From NCBI RefSeq assembly GCF_003046545.1, contig NZ_QAAA01000005.1, positions 62,001 through 126,000 of the forward strand: 64,000 nucleotides of DNA, written 5' to 3'. Every line of letters starts with the position of its first letter. Positions within the stretch are counted from its first letter, which is position 1. The position numbers were made by a program, and so were the translations under genes. The notes under the pieces are model-generated. The model saw only the letters and a list, made by a program, of their open reading frames with translations, was not told the DNA's origin and ran no database searches. Positions 45,665 to 55,179 of the stretch are shown here, piece after piece. This DNA is from Rhodovulum imhoffii (GTDB lineage: Bacteria; Pseudomonadota; Alphaproteobacteria; Rhodobacterales; Rhodobacteraceae).

Positions 45665-47181
45665 GGTCTGGCCTCCGTCAGCAATATCTCAAGGGCGGCG
45701 CGGCGGGCGGTGCTTTCCAGCCCCGCCATGCGCAGCGTCGACAGGCCCAGGACGACATCGCTCGTCTCGCCGCCAGCCGCCTCCGCAAGGGTGATGATCC
45801 CGTTGAGAATGGCCTCTCCCACGCGGTTTTCCTTCAGCCGCCGGGCATTGGCCGGGCCGGGATCGGGCGTTGTGAACGCTTCCGAGATGGCCGTTTCCAT
45901 CGGTGTTTGGGCAAGCGCGGGGTCCGGGCGGCCTTGCGCCACCCCCCGCGCAAAGCGCAGCGTTGCGTCCGTGCGCACGGCAACGGTTTCGTAATCGGGG
46001 GAGAGCAGCCCGGCCTTTATCGCCAGCTCCCGTGCCGGGCCGGAAAGGGGCAACGGGGCGAGACGCGGCCCGTAAAGCTGGGCCAGGGGTTGTGTCAGTC
46101 CGGCTGCTTCCATTTGCTGCCAGGCCGTGGGTAAGGCTTGGGTGACGGCCTCCGCTTCACCGGACATCACGGCGCGGTCCAGCGCCTGCACGGCGGCGAC
46201 CCGGTCCCAGATCCCGCCCGAGGCGGCGGGTTCACGCTCGGTATAAACGCCCATAAGGGCACTGGCAGGCAAGGCGCCGGTGCGCGCCAGCCGCTCCGAT
46301 GCCTCGATGCGGGTTTTCCAGCCCGCGGTCGGGCGCAGGTCCGCACGGGCAAAGGCGCGGGGCAAAAGGGATGTGGGCAACGGTTCCCCGATCGCTTCGC
46401 GTATGCGAAAGACCAGTGGACTGGGACGGGTGGGCGCGGGCAGGGGAGGCTCACCTTCGAAGAGGTCGGGATCGAGAAACCGGGCCAGCAGCGTGTCTTC
46501 CTCCTCGGTGATGAAACCGAGGGCTCGTGCGGTTCCAAGCGTCAGCACCGCCGTATCCCATGCCCCTCCGCGGGCAAGGCAGAAAATCCGCGCGGGAAAG
46601 GTGGGGGCGATGTCGGGGGTGGTGCGCATGGCGGCGCAGGCACGATCCTCCTGTCCGGTCAGAAGAGAGATATCGAACCAGCGCCGAAAGAGCGTCGGCG
46701 TGTCCGGACCCGCACGTTCGACAAGGGCCTGCGCCTGGTCCAGCGCCCCCATATCCAGAAGTTTGTCCAGCCGTGCGACCAGAAGCTCCCCATCCCCGGC
46801 ATTGTCCGCTGGCGGGTCGATTTCGGCCAGCAGCAGAGTGTAAAGCAGGTCCTGAAGCGCAGGCAGGGAGCGGGCGTGTTCCGCCCCGATCAGGCGGGCC
46901 AGTTCCGCCGTTGGGGTGTTGCCCCACAGATTACGCGGCAATCCGGACACCGCAGGCGACAACAACCCCACCGCATCCGGATTGGGGGCACCCAACCGTG
47001 TTACGGCGATGTCTTCGGGGGCGGCTCCGGGGGTGACCCTGGGTTCCGGGCGCTGAACGCTGGGTGGCGCGATCACCGAATCGGACAGCCAGTCGATCGC
47101 CGAAAGGGGAGAGTCGGGCCCGGCCAGCGCGGCCCCCGTACAAAGCCCCAGAAAGGCGGTGGCCCAAAGGTTATTGCGCAT
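45661..47181 (-). CDS. Secreted protein of unknown function
   Basis: A 506-residue protein with a signal peptide (MRNNLWATAFLGLCTGAALAGP). The mature chain is rich in Ala/Leu/Pro with repeated helical stretches (LLVARLDKLLDMGALDQAQALVERAG, ARIFCLARGGAWDTAVLTLGTA) that suggest a TPR-like solenoid in the periplasm. I do not recognise a named family. The start overlaps the small membrane-protein gene and the stop overlaps xerD, so a three-gene operon is likely; this xerD-side location is seen in related genomes as far as I recall. Confidence 0.75.
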   Translation of the reverse strand: MRNNLWATAFLGLCTGAALAGPDSPLSAIDWLSDSVIAPPSVQRPEPRVTPGAAPEDIAVTRLGAPNPDAVGLLSPAVSGLPRNLWGNTPTAELARLIGAEHARSLPALQDLLYTLLLAEIDPPADNAGDGELLVARLDKLLDMGALDQAQALVERAGPDTPTLFRRWFDISLLTGQEDRACAAMRTTPDIAPTFPARIFCLARGGAWDTAVLTLGTARALGFITEEEDTLLARFLDPDLFEGEPPLPAPTRPSPLVFRIREAIGEPLPTSLLPRAFARADLRPTAGWKTRIEASERLARTGALPASALMGVYTEREPAASGGIWDRVAAVQALDRAVMSGEAEAVTQALPTAWQQMEAAGLTQPLAQLYGPRLAPLPLSGPARELAIKAGLLSPDYETVAVRTDATLRFARGVAQGRPDPALAQTPMETAISEAFTTPDPGPANARRLKENRVGEAILNGIITLAEAAGGETSDVVLGLSTLRMAGLESTARRAALEILLTEARP

Positions 47182-47305
47182 CAAATGTCACGGGCTGGCG
47201 CATTTCCTGCGGATCGGGTTGCAGATCCCCCAGGTATGCGTAGCCCGCCAGCGCGATGAGGGCAGCCGCGGCCAGGAAGACGAACACTTTAAAAAGACGC
47301 CACAT
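47171..47305 (-). CDS. 44-residue single-pass membrane protein
   Basis: Small frame MWRLFKVFVFLAAAALIAL, then GYAYLGDLQPDPQEMRQP and end TFDAQ. One membrane segment (about 4-22) and a short polar tail outside. Its last 11 bp overlap the start of the secreted-protein gene, and GGCAGAAT precedes the ATG. The clean topology and the overlap argue for a real gene; function is unknown. Confidence 0.65.
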   Translation of the reverse strand: MWRLFKVFVFLAAAALIALAGYAYLGDLQPDPQEMRQPVTFDAQ

Positions 47306-47428
47306 TCTGCCTGCTCCTTTGTTGTTTTACAGGGGGTCCTGCCTCTATGCTCCGGAATATATATGGAAATCCCGGCGACTTCACGCCATTGAAAGAAAAA
47401 AACGCGATCAAGGCAGGAGGTTGCCCAG

Positions 47429-47974
47429 TTGGCCTGGCGCCTGAAAAAGACCGTTGTGATGGTTGGCATGATGGGGGCGGGAAAAACCGCCGTGGGCACG
47501 GCGCTGGCCCGGCGCCTTGGCGCGCCCTTCATGGACTCGGACGCTGCCATCGTCGAGGCCGCCAACATGACCATCCCCGAGATATTCGAGCGCGACGGCG
47601 AAGCGTTCTTTCGCCAGAAGGAGACCCAGATCATCGCCCGGTTGCTGACGGCGGAGGCGTGTGTCTTGTCCACCGGCGGCGGGGCTTATCTGTCCGAACA
47701 GAACCGGGCCACGATTTCCAAGCATGGCGTTGCCGTCTGGCTGGATGCGGAACTCGGCTTGCTGTGGCAACGCGTGCGGCACCGTGACACGCGCCCGCTT
47801 TTGCGTACCGGGAACCCGTACCAGACGTTGAAAACCCTCTACGAGCAGCGTGTTCCCCTTTACGCCAAGGCGGACCTGCGGGTGACGGCACGACCCGACT
47901 ATTCCATCGAAGACATGACCGACGCGGTGATCGCGGTTCTCGAAACCCGGACCGACGTTCTGCAAAGGATCTGA
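47429..47974 (+). CDS. aroK: Shikimate kinase
   Basis: A 181-residue kinase that phosphorylates shikimate. VGMMGAGKTAVG is the P-loop, MDSDAAIVE binds Mg and shikimate, FRQKETQ and LSTGGGAYL bind substrate, and RPLLRTGNP is the lid. The start is TTG 47429 because AGGAGG (47415-47420) lies eight bases upstream and no ATG fits. aroB begins one base after the stop, the classical aroKB operon. Confidence 0.94.
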   Translation: MAWRLKKTVVMVGMMGAGKTAVGTALARRLGAPFMDSDAAIVEAANMTIPEIFERDGEAFFRQKETQIIARLLTAEACVLSTGGGAYLSEQNRATISKHGVAVWLDAELGLLWQRVRHRDTRPLLRTGNPYQTLKTLYEQRVPLYAKADLRVTARPDYSIEDMTDAVIAVLETRTDVLQRI

Positions 47975-47975
47975 C

Positions 47976-49085
47976 ATGACCCACGATACCGTTCACGTGC
48001 CTCTGGAAGGGCGCGCCTATGACATCCGCATCGGGACGGGGCTGATGGCCTGTGCGGGGGCAGAGATTGCGCCCCTTCTGTCGCGGCCGCGGGTGGCGGT
48101 TCTGACCGATGAAACCGTCGCCCGGCTGCACCTGGAGACCCTTCGCACGGGCCTGGCCGCCGAGGGAATCGAAATGACCGCCCTGGCCCTGCCGACCGGG
48201 GAATCGACCAAGGGCTGGCCGCAGTTTTCCCGCGCGGTGGAGTGGCTGATCGAACAGAAGATCGAACGTCGCGACATCGTTCTTGCCCTTGGCGGCGGGG
48301 TGGTCGGAGACTTGGCGGGGTTTGCCGCGGCGGTTCTGCGGCGGGGGGTGCGCTTTGTTCAGGTGCCGACCACGTTGCTGGCGCAGGTGGACAGTTCCGT
48401 CGGCGGCAAGACGGGGATCAACTCCGCCCAGGGCAAGAACCTGATCGGCGCGTTCCATCAGCCCAGCCTTGTTCTTGCCGATATCGGCGTTCTGGAAACC
48501 CTGTCTGCGCGGGATTTTCTGGCCGGGTATGGTGAGGTCGTAAAATACGGCCTGCTGGGAGATGCCGCCTTTTTCGAGTGGCTGGAGACGAATGGGCCGG
48601 TGCTGTCGAAAGACAGGACCGCCCGTGCCCGGGCCGTGCGCCGGTCTTGCGAGATGAAGGCCGGGATCGTTGTCCGCGACGAAACCGAACAGGGCGACCG
48701 CGCGCTTCTGAATCTCGGTCACACCTTCTGTCATGCGCTGGAGTCCGCCACCGGCTATTCCGACCGCCTGTTGCACGGGGAGGGGGTGGCGATCGGCTGT
48801 GCGCTTGCGTTCGAACTGTCCGCGCGGATGGGGTTGTGCCCGCAAGAAGACCCATCGCGTCTGAGGGCACATTTGCGCGACATGGGGATGAAGGTGGACC
48901 TGTCCGACATTCCCGGCGATCTGCCCGGTGCAGAGACGCTGATCGGCCTGATGGCGCAGGACAAGAAGGTCCGGGACGGGCGCTTGCGGTTTGTCCTTGC
49001 GCGGGGAATCGGGCACGCCTTCGTGACCCCGGATGTGGATATCCCTGTCCTGCGCGGGATGTTGGAAGAAGCTTTGACGGGCTGA
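47976..49085 (+). CDS. aroB: 3-Dehydroquinate synthase
   Basis: A 369-residue NAD- and metal-dependent enzyme that cyclises DAHP. ALGGGVVGDLAGFAAAV is the NAD-binding glycine loop, PTTLLAQVDSSVGGKTGIN and KNLIGAFHQPSLVL are substrate-site motifs, GYGEVVKYG and LNLGHTFCHALE give metal ligands, and LLHGEGVAIG a further one. Second gene of aroKB. Confidence 0.96.
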   Translation: MTHDTVHVPLEGRAYDIRIGTGLMACAGAEIAPLLSRPRVAVLTDETVARLHLETLRTGLAAEGIEMTALALPTGESTKGWPQFSRAVEWLIEQKIERRDIVLALGGGVVGDLAGFAAAVLRRGVRFVQVPTTLLAQVDSSVGGKTGINSAQGKNLIGAFHQPSLVLADIGVLETLSARDFLAGYGEVVKYGLLGDAAFFEWLETNGPVLSKDRTARARAVRRSCEMKAGIVVRDETEQGDRALLNLGHTFCHALESATGYSDRLLHGEGVAIGCALAFELSARMGLCPQEDPSRLRAHLRDMGMKVDLSDIPGDLPGAETLIGLMAQDKKVRDGRLRFVLARGIGHAFVTPDVDIPVLRGMLEEALTG

Positions 49086-49093
49086 AATTAAGG

Positions 49094-49121
49094 TTGAGAA
49101 AATCAATATTTCGATTATTCT
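49094..49121 (+). promoter_or_regulatory. Predicted ars promoter
   Basis: TTGAGA (49094-49099), 16-bp spacer, TATTCT (49116-49121). A start 7 bp further on would be at 49128, the A of the start codon, giving a leaderless mRNA. No Shine-Dalgarno is seen before that ATG. Confidence 0.4.
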
Positions 49122-49129
49122 CGAAATAT
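49106..49129. promoter_or_regulatory. ArsR operator-like inverted repeat
   Basis: ATATTTCGA (49106-49114) and TCGAAATAT (49121-49129) are a perfect 9-bp inverted repeat with a 6-bp spacer. It covers the -10 region and the first two bases of the arsRC start codon. This fits autorepression by the encoded ArsR domain. Confidence 0.6.
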
Positions 49130-49967
49130 GGAAGAAAAAGCCGCCATCGCCGCCTTTGCTGCCCTGGCCCATGAAATACGCCTCGATGTTTTCCGGCTGC
49201 TTGTAAAGGTGGGACCGGGGGGGATGTTGGCCGGGCAGATCGGTGAAAAGCTGGGCGTATTGCAAAACACGCTTTCGACGAATCTGACCATCCTTCTCAA
49301 CGCCGGGCTGGTGAAAAACCGGCGTGAGGGGCGCGCGATACGATATTTCGCGGATATGAATGGGGTCGGAATCGTACTGACCTACCTGCTGGAAGATTGC
49401 TGCGGCAATCGTTCGGAGTTGTGTCGCCCTCTTCTCGAAAACCTGCTGAAGGACAAGACAATGGCGGATGTGTACAATGTCCTGTTTTTGTGTACGGGAA
49501 ACTCGGCCCGGTCGATCCTGGCCGAATCGATCCTGAACGCCGAAGGGGCAGGCCGGTTCCGGGCCTTTTCGGCTGGTTCACGCCCGGCGGGAAAGCCGCA
49601 TCCTTTCGCGGTGGACCTGTTGGAAGGGCTGAAGCACGACACCTCTTTCGTGCGGTCCAAAAGCTGGGACGAGTTTTGCGGCCCCGGCGCACCGAAAATG
49701 GATTTCGTGTTCACTGTCTGCGACAGTGCAGCGGCAGAGCCGTGCCCCCTGTGGCCCGGTCATCCGATGAGCGCCCACTGGGGTATGCCGGACCCGGCCG
49801 CGGTGACCGGAACGGATGCCGAAAAGCGTCTGGCGTTTGCCGAAACCTACCGGATGCTGAACCGGCGCATCCTGGCCTTCGTGAACCTGCCGCTGGCGAC
49901 GTTGGACGGGATGTCCCTGAAACAGCGCCTGGACACTATCGGCAAGGCGCGGGTGGGGCAGGAATGA
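49128..49967 (+). CDS. ArsR-ArsC fusion: arsenic repressor joined to arsenate reductase
   Basis: A 279-residue two-domain protein. Residues 1-110 are an ArsR winged helix (LAHEIRLDVFRLL, LGVLQNTLSTNLTILLNAGLV) with C91, C92 and C99 as possible As(III) ligands. Residues 114-275 are a low-molecular-weight phosphatase-type arsenate reductase, with the CX5R loop C122-T-G-N-S-A-R128 and DFVFTVCDSAAAEPCP. The repressor and reductase are usually separate genes; fusions are known but less common. It overlaps the aquaporin gene by four bases and has an operator at its own start. Confidence 0.88.
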   Translation: MEEKAAIAAFAALAHEIRLDVFRLLVKVGPGGMLAGQIGEKLGVLQNTLSTNLTILLNAGLVKNRREGRAIRYFADMNGVGIVLTYLLEDCCGNRSELCRPLLENLLKDKTMADVYNVLFLCTGNSARSILAESILNAEGAGRFRAFSAGSRPAGKPHPFAVDLLEGLKHDTSFVRSKSWDEFCGPGAPKMDFVFTVCDSAAAEPCPLWPGHPMSAHWGMPDPAAVTGTDAEKRLAFAETYRMLNRRILAFVNLPLATLDGMSLKQRLDTIGKARVGQE

Positions 49968-50644
49968 CCTTTTCACATTCGCGCAGGCTGGCGGCAGAGG
50001 CGCTTGGCACCGGGGCACTTGTGGCTGGGGTGGTTGGCTCGGGAATCATGGCCGATGGCCTGACCGGGGATGTGGGGCTGGCCCTTCTGGCCAATACCAT
50101 CGCGACAGGCGCAATCCTGGCGGTTTTGATTACCGTGCTCGCCCCGGTTTCCGGGGCGCATTTCAACCCTGTGGTCAGCCTTGTCTTCGCGCTGCGGAAG
50201 GAGTTACGGGCTACGGAGGCCCTTGGCTATGTCGGGGTACAGGTCGGCGGGGGCGTGCTGGGCTGTTTTCTGGCCCATGCGATGTTCGATCTGCCGGTTT
50301 TTCAGGCCGGCACGACCCTACGCGGAGGTTCGGGCCAATGGCTGGCTGAAATCGTGGCGACCTTTGGTCTTGTCGGGACGATTCTCGCGGCTGTCCGGTT
50401 CCGGCCTCAGGCGGTCGGGGGGCTGGTGGGGCTCTATATCGCGGCGGCCTACTGGTTTACATCCTCAACCAGTTTTGCGAATCCGGCCGTGACAATCGCA
50501 CGGGCCCTGACCCAAAGCTTTGCCGGAATCCGGCCCATTGATGTATTGCCCTTCGTGTCGATGCAAATTCTCGGTGCGCTTCTTGCGCTGGGGGTTTTCG
50601 GCTGGGTGCTGCGCGAAAACGAAAGCCCCCGAAGGGGGGCTTAG
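49964..50644 (+). CDS. Aquaporin/MIP-family channel of the ars operon (AqpS-like)
   Basis: A 226-residue membrane channel with six hydrophobic segments. The first pore motif is NPV (68-70, HFNPVVSL) instead of NPA; the second, SFANPAVT, is standard. The MIP channel AqpS sits in the ars operon of Sinorhizobium meliloti and lets arsenite out after ArsC makes it; the layout here suggests the same. ATG overlaps the arsRC stop. Convergent with ssb, 2 bp apart. Confidence 0.83.
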   Translation: MTFSHSRRLAAEALGTGALVAGVVGSGIMADGLTGDVGLALLANTIATGAILAVLITVLAPVSGAHFNPVVSLVFALRKELRATEALGYVGVQVGGGVLGCFLAHAMFDLPVFQAGTTLRGGSGQWLAEIVATFGLVGTILAAVRFRPQAVGGLVGLYIAAAYWFTSSTSFANPAVTIARALTQSFAGIRPIDVLPFVSMQILGALLALGVFGWVLRENESPRRGA

Positions 50645-50646
50645 CG

Positions 50647-51108
50647 TCAAAAGGGAATTTCGTCGTCCAGATCGTTTGCCGGCCCCGAAGGGCCGCCATA
50701 GTCCTGCCCGCCGGAACGTCCGCCGTCATGGCCGCCGCCATACCCGCCATCGCCGCCGCGGGAATCGAGCAGTGTCAGCTCCCCGCGATAGGGGCGCAGG
50801 ACGACCTCGGTGGTGTAACGGTCCTGCCCGGACTGGTCCTGCCACTTGCGGGTTTCCAGTTGACCTTCCAGATACACTTTCGACCCCTTGCGCAGGTATT
50901 GTTCCGCAATGCGGGCGAGCGGTTCCGAAAAGATGGCAACGGAATGCCACTCGGTGCGTTCGCGCCGTTCGCCGGTGTTGCGGTCCTTCCACGTTTCGCT
51001 GGTGGCAATGCGCAGGTTGCACACCTTGCCGCCATTGTTGAACGTGCGCACCTCCGGGTCGCGGCCCAGATTGCCGACGAGAATGACCTTGTTTACCGAT
51101 CCGGCCAT
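50647..51108 (-). CDS. ssb: Single-stranded DNA-binding protein
   Basis: A 153-residue SSB. The OB fold occupies 1-112 ([53 protein letters not shown]). A Gly-rich linker follows and the tip is DLDDEIPF, the conserved partner-binding tail. Binds ssDNA in replication, repair and recombination. Divergent from the lytic transglycosylase gene. Confidence 0.96.
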   Translation of the reverse strand: MAGSVNKVILVGNLGRDPEVRTFNNGGKVCNLRIATSETWKDRNTGERRERTEWHSVAIFSEPLARIAEQYLRKGSKVYLEGQLETRKWQDQSGQDRYTTEVVLRPYRGELTLLDSRGGDGGYGGGHDGGRSGGQDYGGPSGPANDLDDEIPF

Positions 51109-51275
51109 GATGGCTCCTTCGATTCTGAGGAAATATTCTGTTTGACATGTTTACACCATTCCCGCCGTTCCATGAAAAGCGCAAAAAACCGCGTATTTCG
51201 TATCCGGGCTTTGCAATGGTTGGCGGAGCGCCTTGTTGTAAGTATAGTTAACGCGCGGTGATCGAGGGAGACGAC

Positions 51276-51860
51276 ATGAAGGCGGGTATTGCGGCAGGGC
51301 TGAGTGCCATGCTGATAGCGGCTTCGGCACAGGCCGACAGCGCCCTTTCATCCAAATCGCGCGCGTCGCTTTTCCAGTCCCAGACACGGGTGCTGGATAC
51401 ACGCGCGGCATCCCAGTACGCGAATTCGATTCGCTTGCAACCCAAGCCGTTCGTGACGCCTTCGCGCTATGGCGGGCCGGGATATTCGGGCAAGTACCGT
51501 GGGGAGTACCTCAATCTTGCGCGGGCTGCGGCCCGTCAGCACGGGGTGCCGGAAGATTTGTTTCTCAGGCTGGTGCAGCAGGAATCCGGCTGGAACCCCC
51601 GCGCCCGATCACACAAGGGTGCAATCGGGTTGGCGCAGCTTATGCCGCAAACTGCACGCTATCTGGGCGTAAACCCCCACGATCCCCGGCAAAATCTCGA
51701 AGGCGGGGCGCGTTACCTCAAGACCCAGTATGACAAGTTCCGGTCCTGGCGGCTGGCCCTGGCGGCTTATAACGCCGGACCCTTGGCCGTGGAAAAACAT
51801 GGCGGTGTGCCGCCCTACCGCGAAACCCGCAATTATGTGCGTGCCATTCTCGGCGGGTAG
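51276..51860 (+). CDS. Soluble lytic murein transglycosylase-like protein
   Basis: A 194-residue exported enzyme with signal peptide (cleavage near AQADS). The SLT domain has the catalytic E103 in [10 protein letters not shown], then [17 protein letters not shown] and LAAYNAGP. Cleaves peptidoglycan glycan strands. GAGGGAG precedes ATG 51276. It is followed by the ABC operon on the opposite strand. Confidence 0.9.
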   Translation: MKAGIAAGLSAMLIAASAQADSALSSKSRASLFQSQTRVLDTRAASQYANSIRLQPKPFVTPSRYGGPGYSGKYRGEYLNLARAAARQHGVPEDLFLRLVQQESGWNPRARSHKGAIGLAQLMPQTARYLGVNPHDPRQNLEGGARYLKTQYDKFRSWRLALAAYNAGPLAVEKHGGVPPYRETRNYVRAILGG

Positions 51861-51922
51861 GATCGGCGCGGGGCGCGCGCAGATGCCTTCGGCGAGGATA
51901 TTTTAACCAAAGCAAGGGTCTG

Positions 51923-53998
51923 TCAGGTGTCTTCTGTCTGGATGACGGGGCGCATGAGATGCAACTGTTCCTCCGAAAGGTGGCATTTCAGGCTGTGCCC
52001 CGGCGCGATTTCCCGCAAGGGCGGGGTTTGCGTTTCGCAAAGGGGGCCGACCTTGTCTTTCCAGCGACAGCGCGTCTGAAACGGGCAACCCGGAGGCGGG
52101 TTCACGGCGGAGGGGATGTCGCCCTCCAGCACAATGCGCTCTTTCTTCACTTTGGTGTCCGCGATGGGGACGGCGGAAAGCAGCGCCTCCGTATAGGGGT
52201 GATAGGGGGGGGCAAAAATCTGCGCAGTCGTGCCGAGTTCCACGACATGCCCCAGATACATTACAAGAACCCGATCGGCGAGGTACCGTACGATCGACAG
52301 GTCATGGCTGATGAACAGGAGTGTCGTGCGTTTTTCCCGCTGCAATTCCATCAGCAGGTCGGTCACCGCTGCCTGGACTGAAACGTCCAGCGCCGAGACC
52401 GGTTCATCCGCCACCACCACGCGGGCATTGCCGGCAAAGGCACGGGCAATGCCGACACGCTGTTTCTGCCCGCCCGAGAGCTGGCGCGGCATTCGGTTGG
52501 CAAAGGCTCGCGGCAGCTTGACCAGGTCCAGAAGTTCAAGCATGCGTTCGCGGCGCTCTGCCACGGTGGTACCGACGCCGAAGATTTCCAGCGCGCGCAT
52601 GATCTGGTGGCCCACTGACATCGAGGGGTTCAGTGTGTCGAACGGATTCTGGAAAACCATTTGCAGGTTTCCAACCATCTCCCGCGGGCGTCTGGCCACG
52701 GGGATATTCTGAATTTCATTCCCGCCGAAGGTCACCGTGCCGCCGGTAGCGGGCTGGAGCCCCAAAATCACTTTGGCCAGGGTGGATTTGCCGCAGCCCG
52801 ACTCCCCAACGATAGCGAGTGTTTCCGCCTCCCGTGCTTCGAAGCTGAGGGTTTCGTTGGCTTTGACCACGCGCTTTGCCCCGCCGGTCAGGGCATTGGC
52901 GGCGACGCGGTAGTATTTCTGCAACCCCTCGACCTTGAGCACCACCTCTCCCGGTTCGACCGTGCCGGTGGCGACCGGCAGCGGCGGGGGGGCCGACCAG
53001 TCGATTTCTGGCATGCGCAGGCAACGGCTTTCGTGGCGGTCATTGCCGGGGATGGGCTGCATCGTCACCTTGGCCGTGTCACACTGGCCTTCCCGGAAGA
53101 AGGTGCAGCGCGGGCCGAAATTGCACCCCGGCGGACGCTCGTGCGGAAGGGGAAAATTGCCCGGAATCGCCACCAGCGGGCGGGCGGTCTTGTCCGCGCC
53201 GGGCAGCGGGATCGAGCGGAACAAGGCCTGTGTATAGGGGTGGCGCATGTCCTCGAACACGTCGGAGATGGAGCCGCGCTCCACCGCCTCGCCGGAATAC
53301 ATCACGCAGATCCTGTCACAGGTTTCCAGGACCAGTCCGAGATTGTGGGAAATGAACAGCATCGAGGTGCCGTATTTGCGCCCCAGCCCCTTTACCAGAT
53401 CCACGATCCCGGCCTCGACGGTCACGTCCAGCGCGGTGGTGGGCTCATCGAGTATCAACAAGGAAGGCTTCGACATCAGCGCCATGGCGATGACGATGCG
53501 TTGTTGCTGTCCGCCCGAAAGCTGATGCGGGTAGGCGCGGAAGATGCGTGCGGGATCGGGCAGGCGGACATCTTCGATCATCCGCAGCGCCAGCTTCCGG
53601 GCGGCCTCTTTGGAGGCGCTTTCGTGGATCATCGGGACTTCCATCAACTGCTGTCCCACACGCATGGCGGGATTCAGGCTGGCCATTGGTTCCTGATAGA
53701 TCATGGCGATTTCATCGCCACGGATGTTGCGCAGTTCTGGCTCCCCCATCTTGCACAGGTCGCGCCCCTTGAAACGGATCGTGCCAGATGTGATCCGCCC
53801 GGTGCGCCCCAGATCCTGCATGATGCCCAGTGCCACGGTCGATTTTCCGCAGCCCGATTCCCCCACCAGCCCGACCGCCTCTCCCGGCTGGATGGTCAGA
53901 GAAAAATCCATTACCGCCGGGATTTCCCGCAACCGAGTGAAAAAGCTGATGGACAGGCGGTCGATTTCCAGAACGGGGCCTTCGTGGTGCCACTTCAT
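51923..53998 (-). CDS. Peptide-type ABC transporter, fused double ATPase
   Basis: A 691-residue protein that combines DppD-like and DppF-like ATPases. Each half has Walker A GESGCGKST (near 52 and 395), an LSGGQ-type signature (LSGGQQQR, LSGGQKQR) and Walker B LILDEPTTALD or VVADEPVSALD. Each half also ends with the oligopeptide-ABC C-terminal extension and its cysteine-rich segment (PPGCNFGPRCTF, PPGCPFQTRCRW). The pair energises the two permeases encoded just upstream. Last gene of the four-gene operon. Confidence 0.93.
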   Translation of the reverse strand: MKWHHEGPVLEIDRLSISFFTRLREIPAVMDFSLTIQPGEAVGLVGESGCGKSTVALGIMQDLGRTGRITSGTIRFKGRDLCKMGEPELRNIRGDEIAMIYQEPMASLNPAMRVGQQLMEVPMIHESASKEAARKLALRMIEDVRLPDPARIFRAYPHQLSGGQQQRIVIAMALMSKPSLLILDEPTTALDVTVEAGIVDLVKGLGRKYGTSMLFISHNLGLVLETCDRICVMYSGEAVERGSISDVFEDMRHPYTQALFRSIPLPGADKTARPLVAIPGNFPLPHERPPGCNFGPRCTFFREGQCDTAKVTMQPIPGNDRHESRCLRMPEIDWSAPPPLPVATGTVEPGEVVLKVEGLQKYYRVAANALTGGAKRVVKANETLSFEAREAETLAIVGESGCGKSTLAKVILGLQPATGGTVTFGGNEIQNIPVARRPREMVGNLQMVFQNPFDTLNPSMSVGHQIMRALEIFGVGTTVAERRERMLELLDLVKLPRAFANRMPRQLSGGQKQRVGIARAFAGNARVVVADEPVSALDVSVQAAVTDLLMELQREKRTTLLFISHDLSIVRYLADRVLVMYLGHVVELGTTAQIFAPPYHPYTEALLSAVPIADTKVKKERIVLEGDIPSAVNPPPGCPFQTRCRWKDKVGPLCETQTPPLREIAPGHSLKCHLSEEQLHLMRPVIQTEDT

Positions 53999-54008
53999 GT
54001 CGTCTTCC

Positions 54009-55169
54009 TCAATCCTTCAGGCTTTCTTCCCGCAGGCCGTCCGCCAGCAGGTTCAGCCCCAGAACGAGGCTCATCAGTGCCAGTGCCGGCGGCAGGGCGG
54101 GGTGCGGATAGATCGAGAGCAATCCGCTGGCACTGGCGATGGTGGAACCCCAGTCAGGGCTTTCCGCCGACACGCCAAGCCCGAAGAATCCCAGCGTTCC
54201 CAGCAGGATCGTCGTATAGCCGATGCGCAGGCAGAAATCGACGATCAGCGGTCCGCGCGCGTTGGGCAAAATCTCCCACAGCATGATGTACCACGGCCCC
54301 TCGCCGCGGGTCTGGGCGGCGGCGACATAGTCGCGGGTCTGGATGTCCATGACCAGCCCGCGCACGATACGAAATACCGTGGGGGAGTTCACGAACACCA
54401 CCGCCACGAACACGATCAGCGTGTTTGGGGGCATCGAGATAACCCCGAGCGGGTCGGCATCGAAGGCCAGCCCGGCGTAAAGCCATGCGCCAAGGGTTAC
54501 GGTAATACCGACATACAGGGCGCGCTGGCTCGGTCGCGTCCGGTAGCGGGAATTCCACAAGATGACGAGGAACAGGATCGGAAACAGGAACAGAACCCCC
54601 GCCAGGCCCGAAGGAATGGCCGAGGCCATGATCTCCGGCGTAACCAGAAGATAGAACAGCAGGATGACCGGAAACGCGAGTACCAGGTTGGCGATGAAGG
54701 ACAAGATCAGATCCAGCCGCCCCCGGTAATAGCCCGCAGGCACCCCCAGCGTGATACCGACCATGAAGGCGAAGGCCGTTGCCGCCGGCGCAATCTTGAG
54801 AACTTCGCGCGCCCCCATCACCATGCGCGAAAACACGTCGCGGGCCAGGTTGTCGCCTCCCAGAAGGTAGTAACCGTAGCCTTCGGCCCCGTCGGGAAGG
54901 GGGGTTCCGGGGGGCTTGTTCTTCATCCCAGACAGAACCTGGATCGGGTCATGGGGGGCGATGATGTCGGCAAAGAGCGCCGTGAAAAACCAGAACATCA
55001 CCAACCCGTAGCCGATCATGCCCACGGGGCTGTCGAAAAGCTTCCCGTAAAGCCCCAGCCGCCGCCGGAAGGCGAAGGACAGGGCGAAACTGGTCGCCAG
55101 CGCCCCCCACACGGGCCAGAACCGAACGAACATGCGAGCAAGGATTTCGCCCCAGCCAAGAGCGTCCAT
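54009..55169 (-). CDS. Peptide-type ABC transporter permease (DppC-like)
   Basis: A 386-residue inner-membrane permease. The N-terminal OppC extension (about 1-130) is long. The BPD_transp_1 domain has the EAA motif near DYVAAAQTRGEGPWYIMLWEILPN and six hydrophobic segments. It lies 10 bp upstream of the ATPase gene and 10 bp after the other permease. Confidence 0.92.
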   Translation of the reverse strand: MDALGWGEILARMFVRFWPVWGALATSFALSFAFRRRLGLYGKLFDSPVGMIGYGLVMFWFFTALFADIIAPHDPIQVLSGMKNKPPGTPLPDGAEGYGYYLLGGDNLARDVFSRMVMGAREVLKIAPAATAFAFMVGITLGVPAGYYRGRLDLILSFIANLVLAFPVILLFYLLVTPEIMASAIPSGLAGVLFLFPILFLVILWNSRYRTRPSQRALYVGITVTLGAWLYAGLAFDADPLGVISMPPNTLIVFVAVVFVNSPTVFRIVRGLVMDIQTRDYVAAAQTRGEGPWYIMLWEILPNARGPLIVDFCLRIGYTTILLGTLGFFGLGVSAESPDWGSTIASASGLLSIYPHPALPPALALMSLVLGLNLLADGLREESLKD

Positions 55170-55179
55170 CGCGGTCTCC

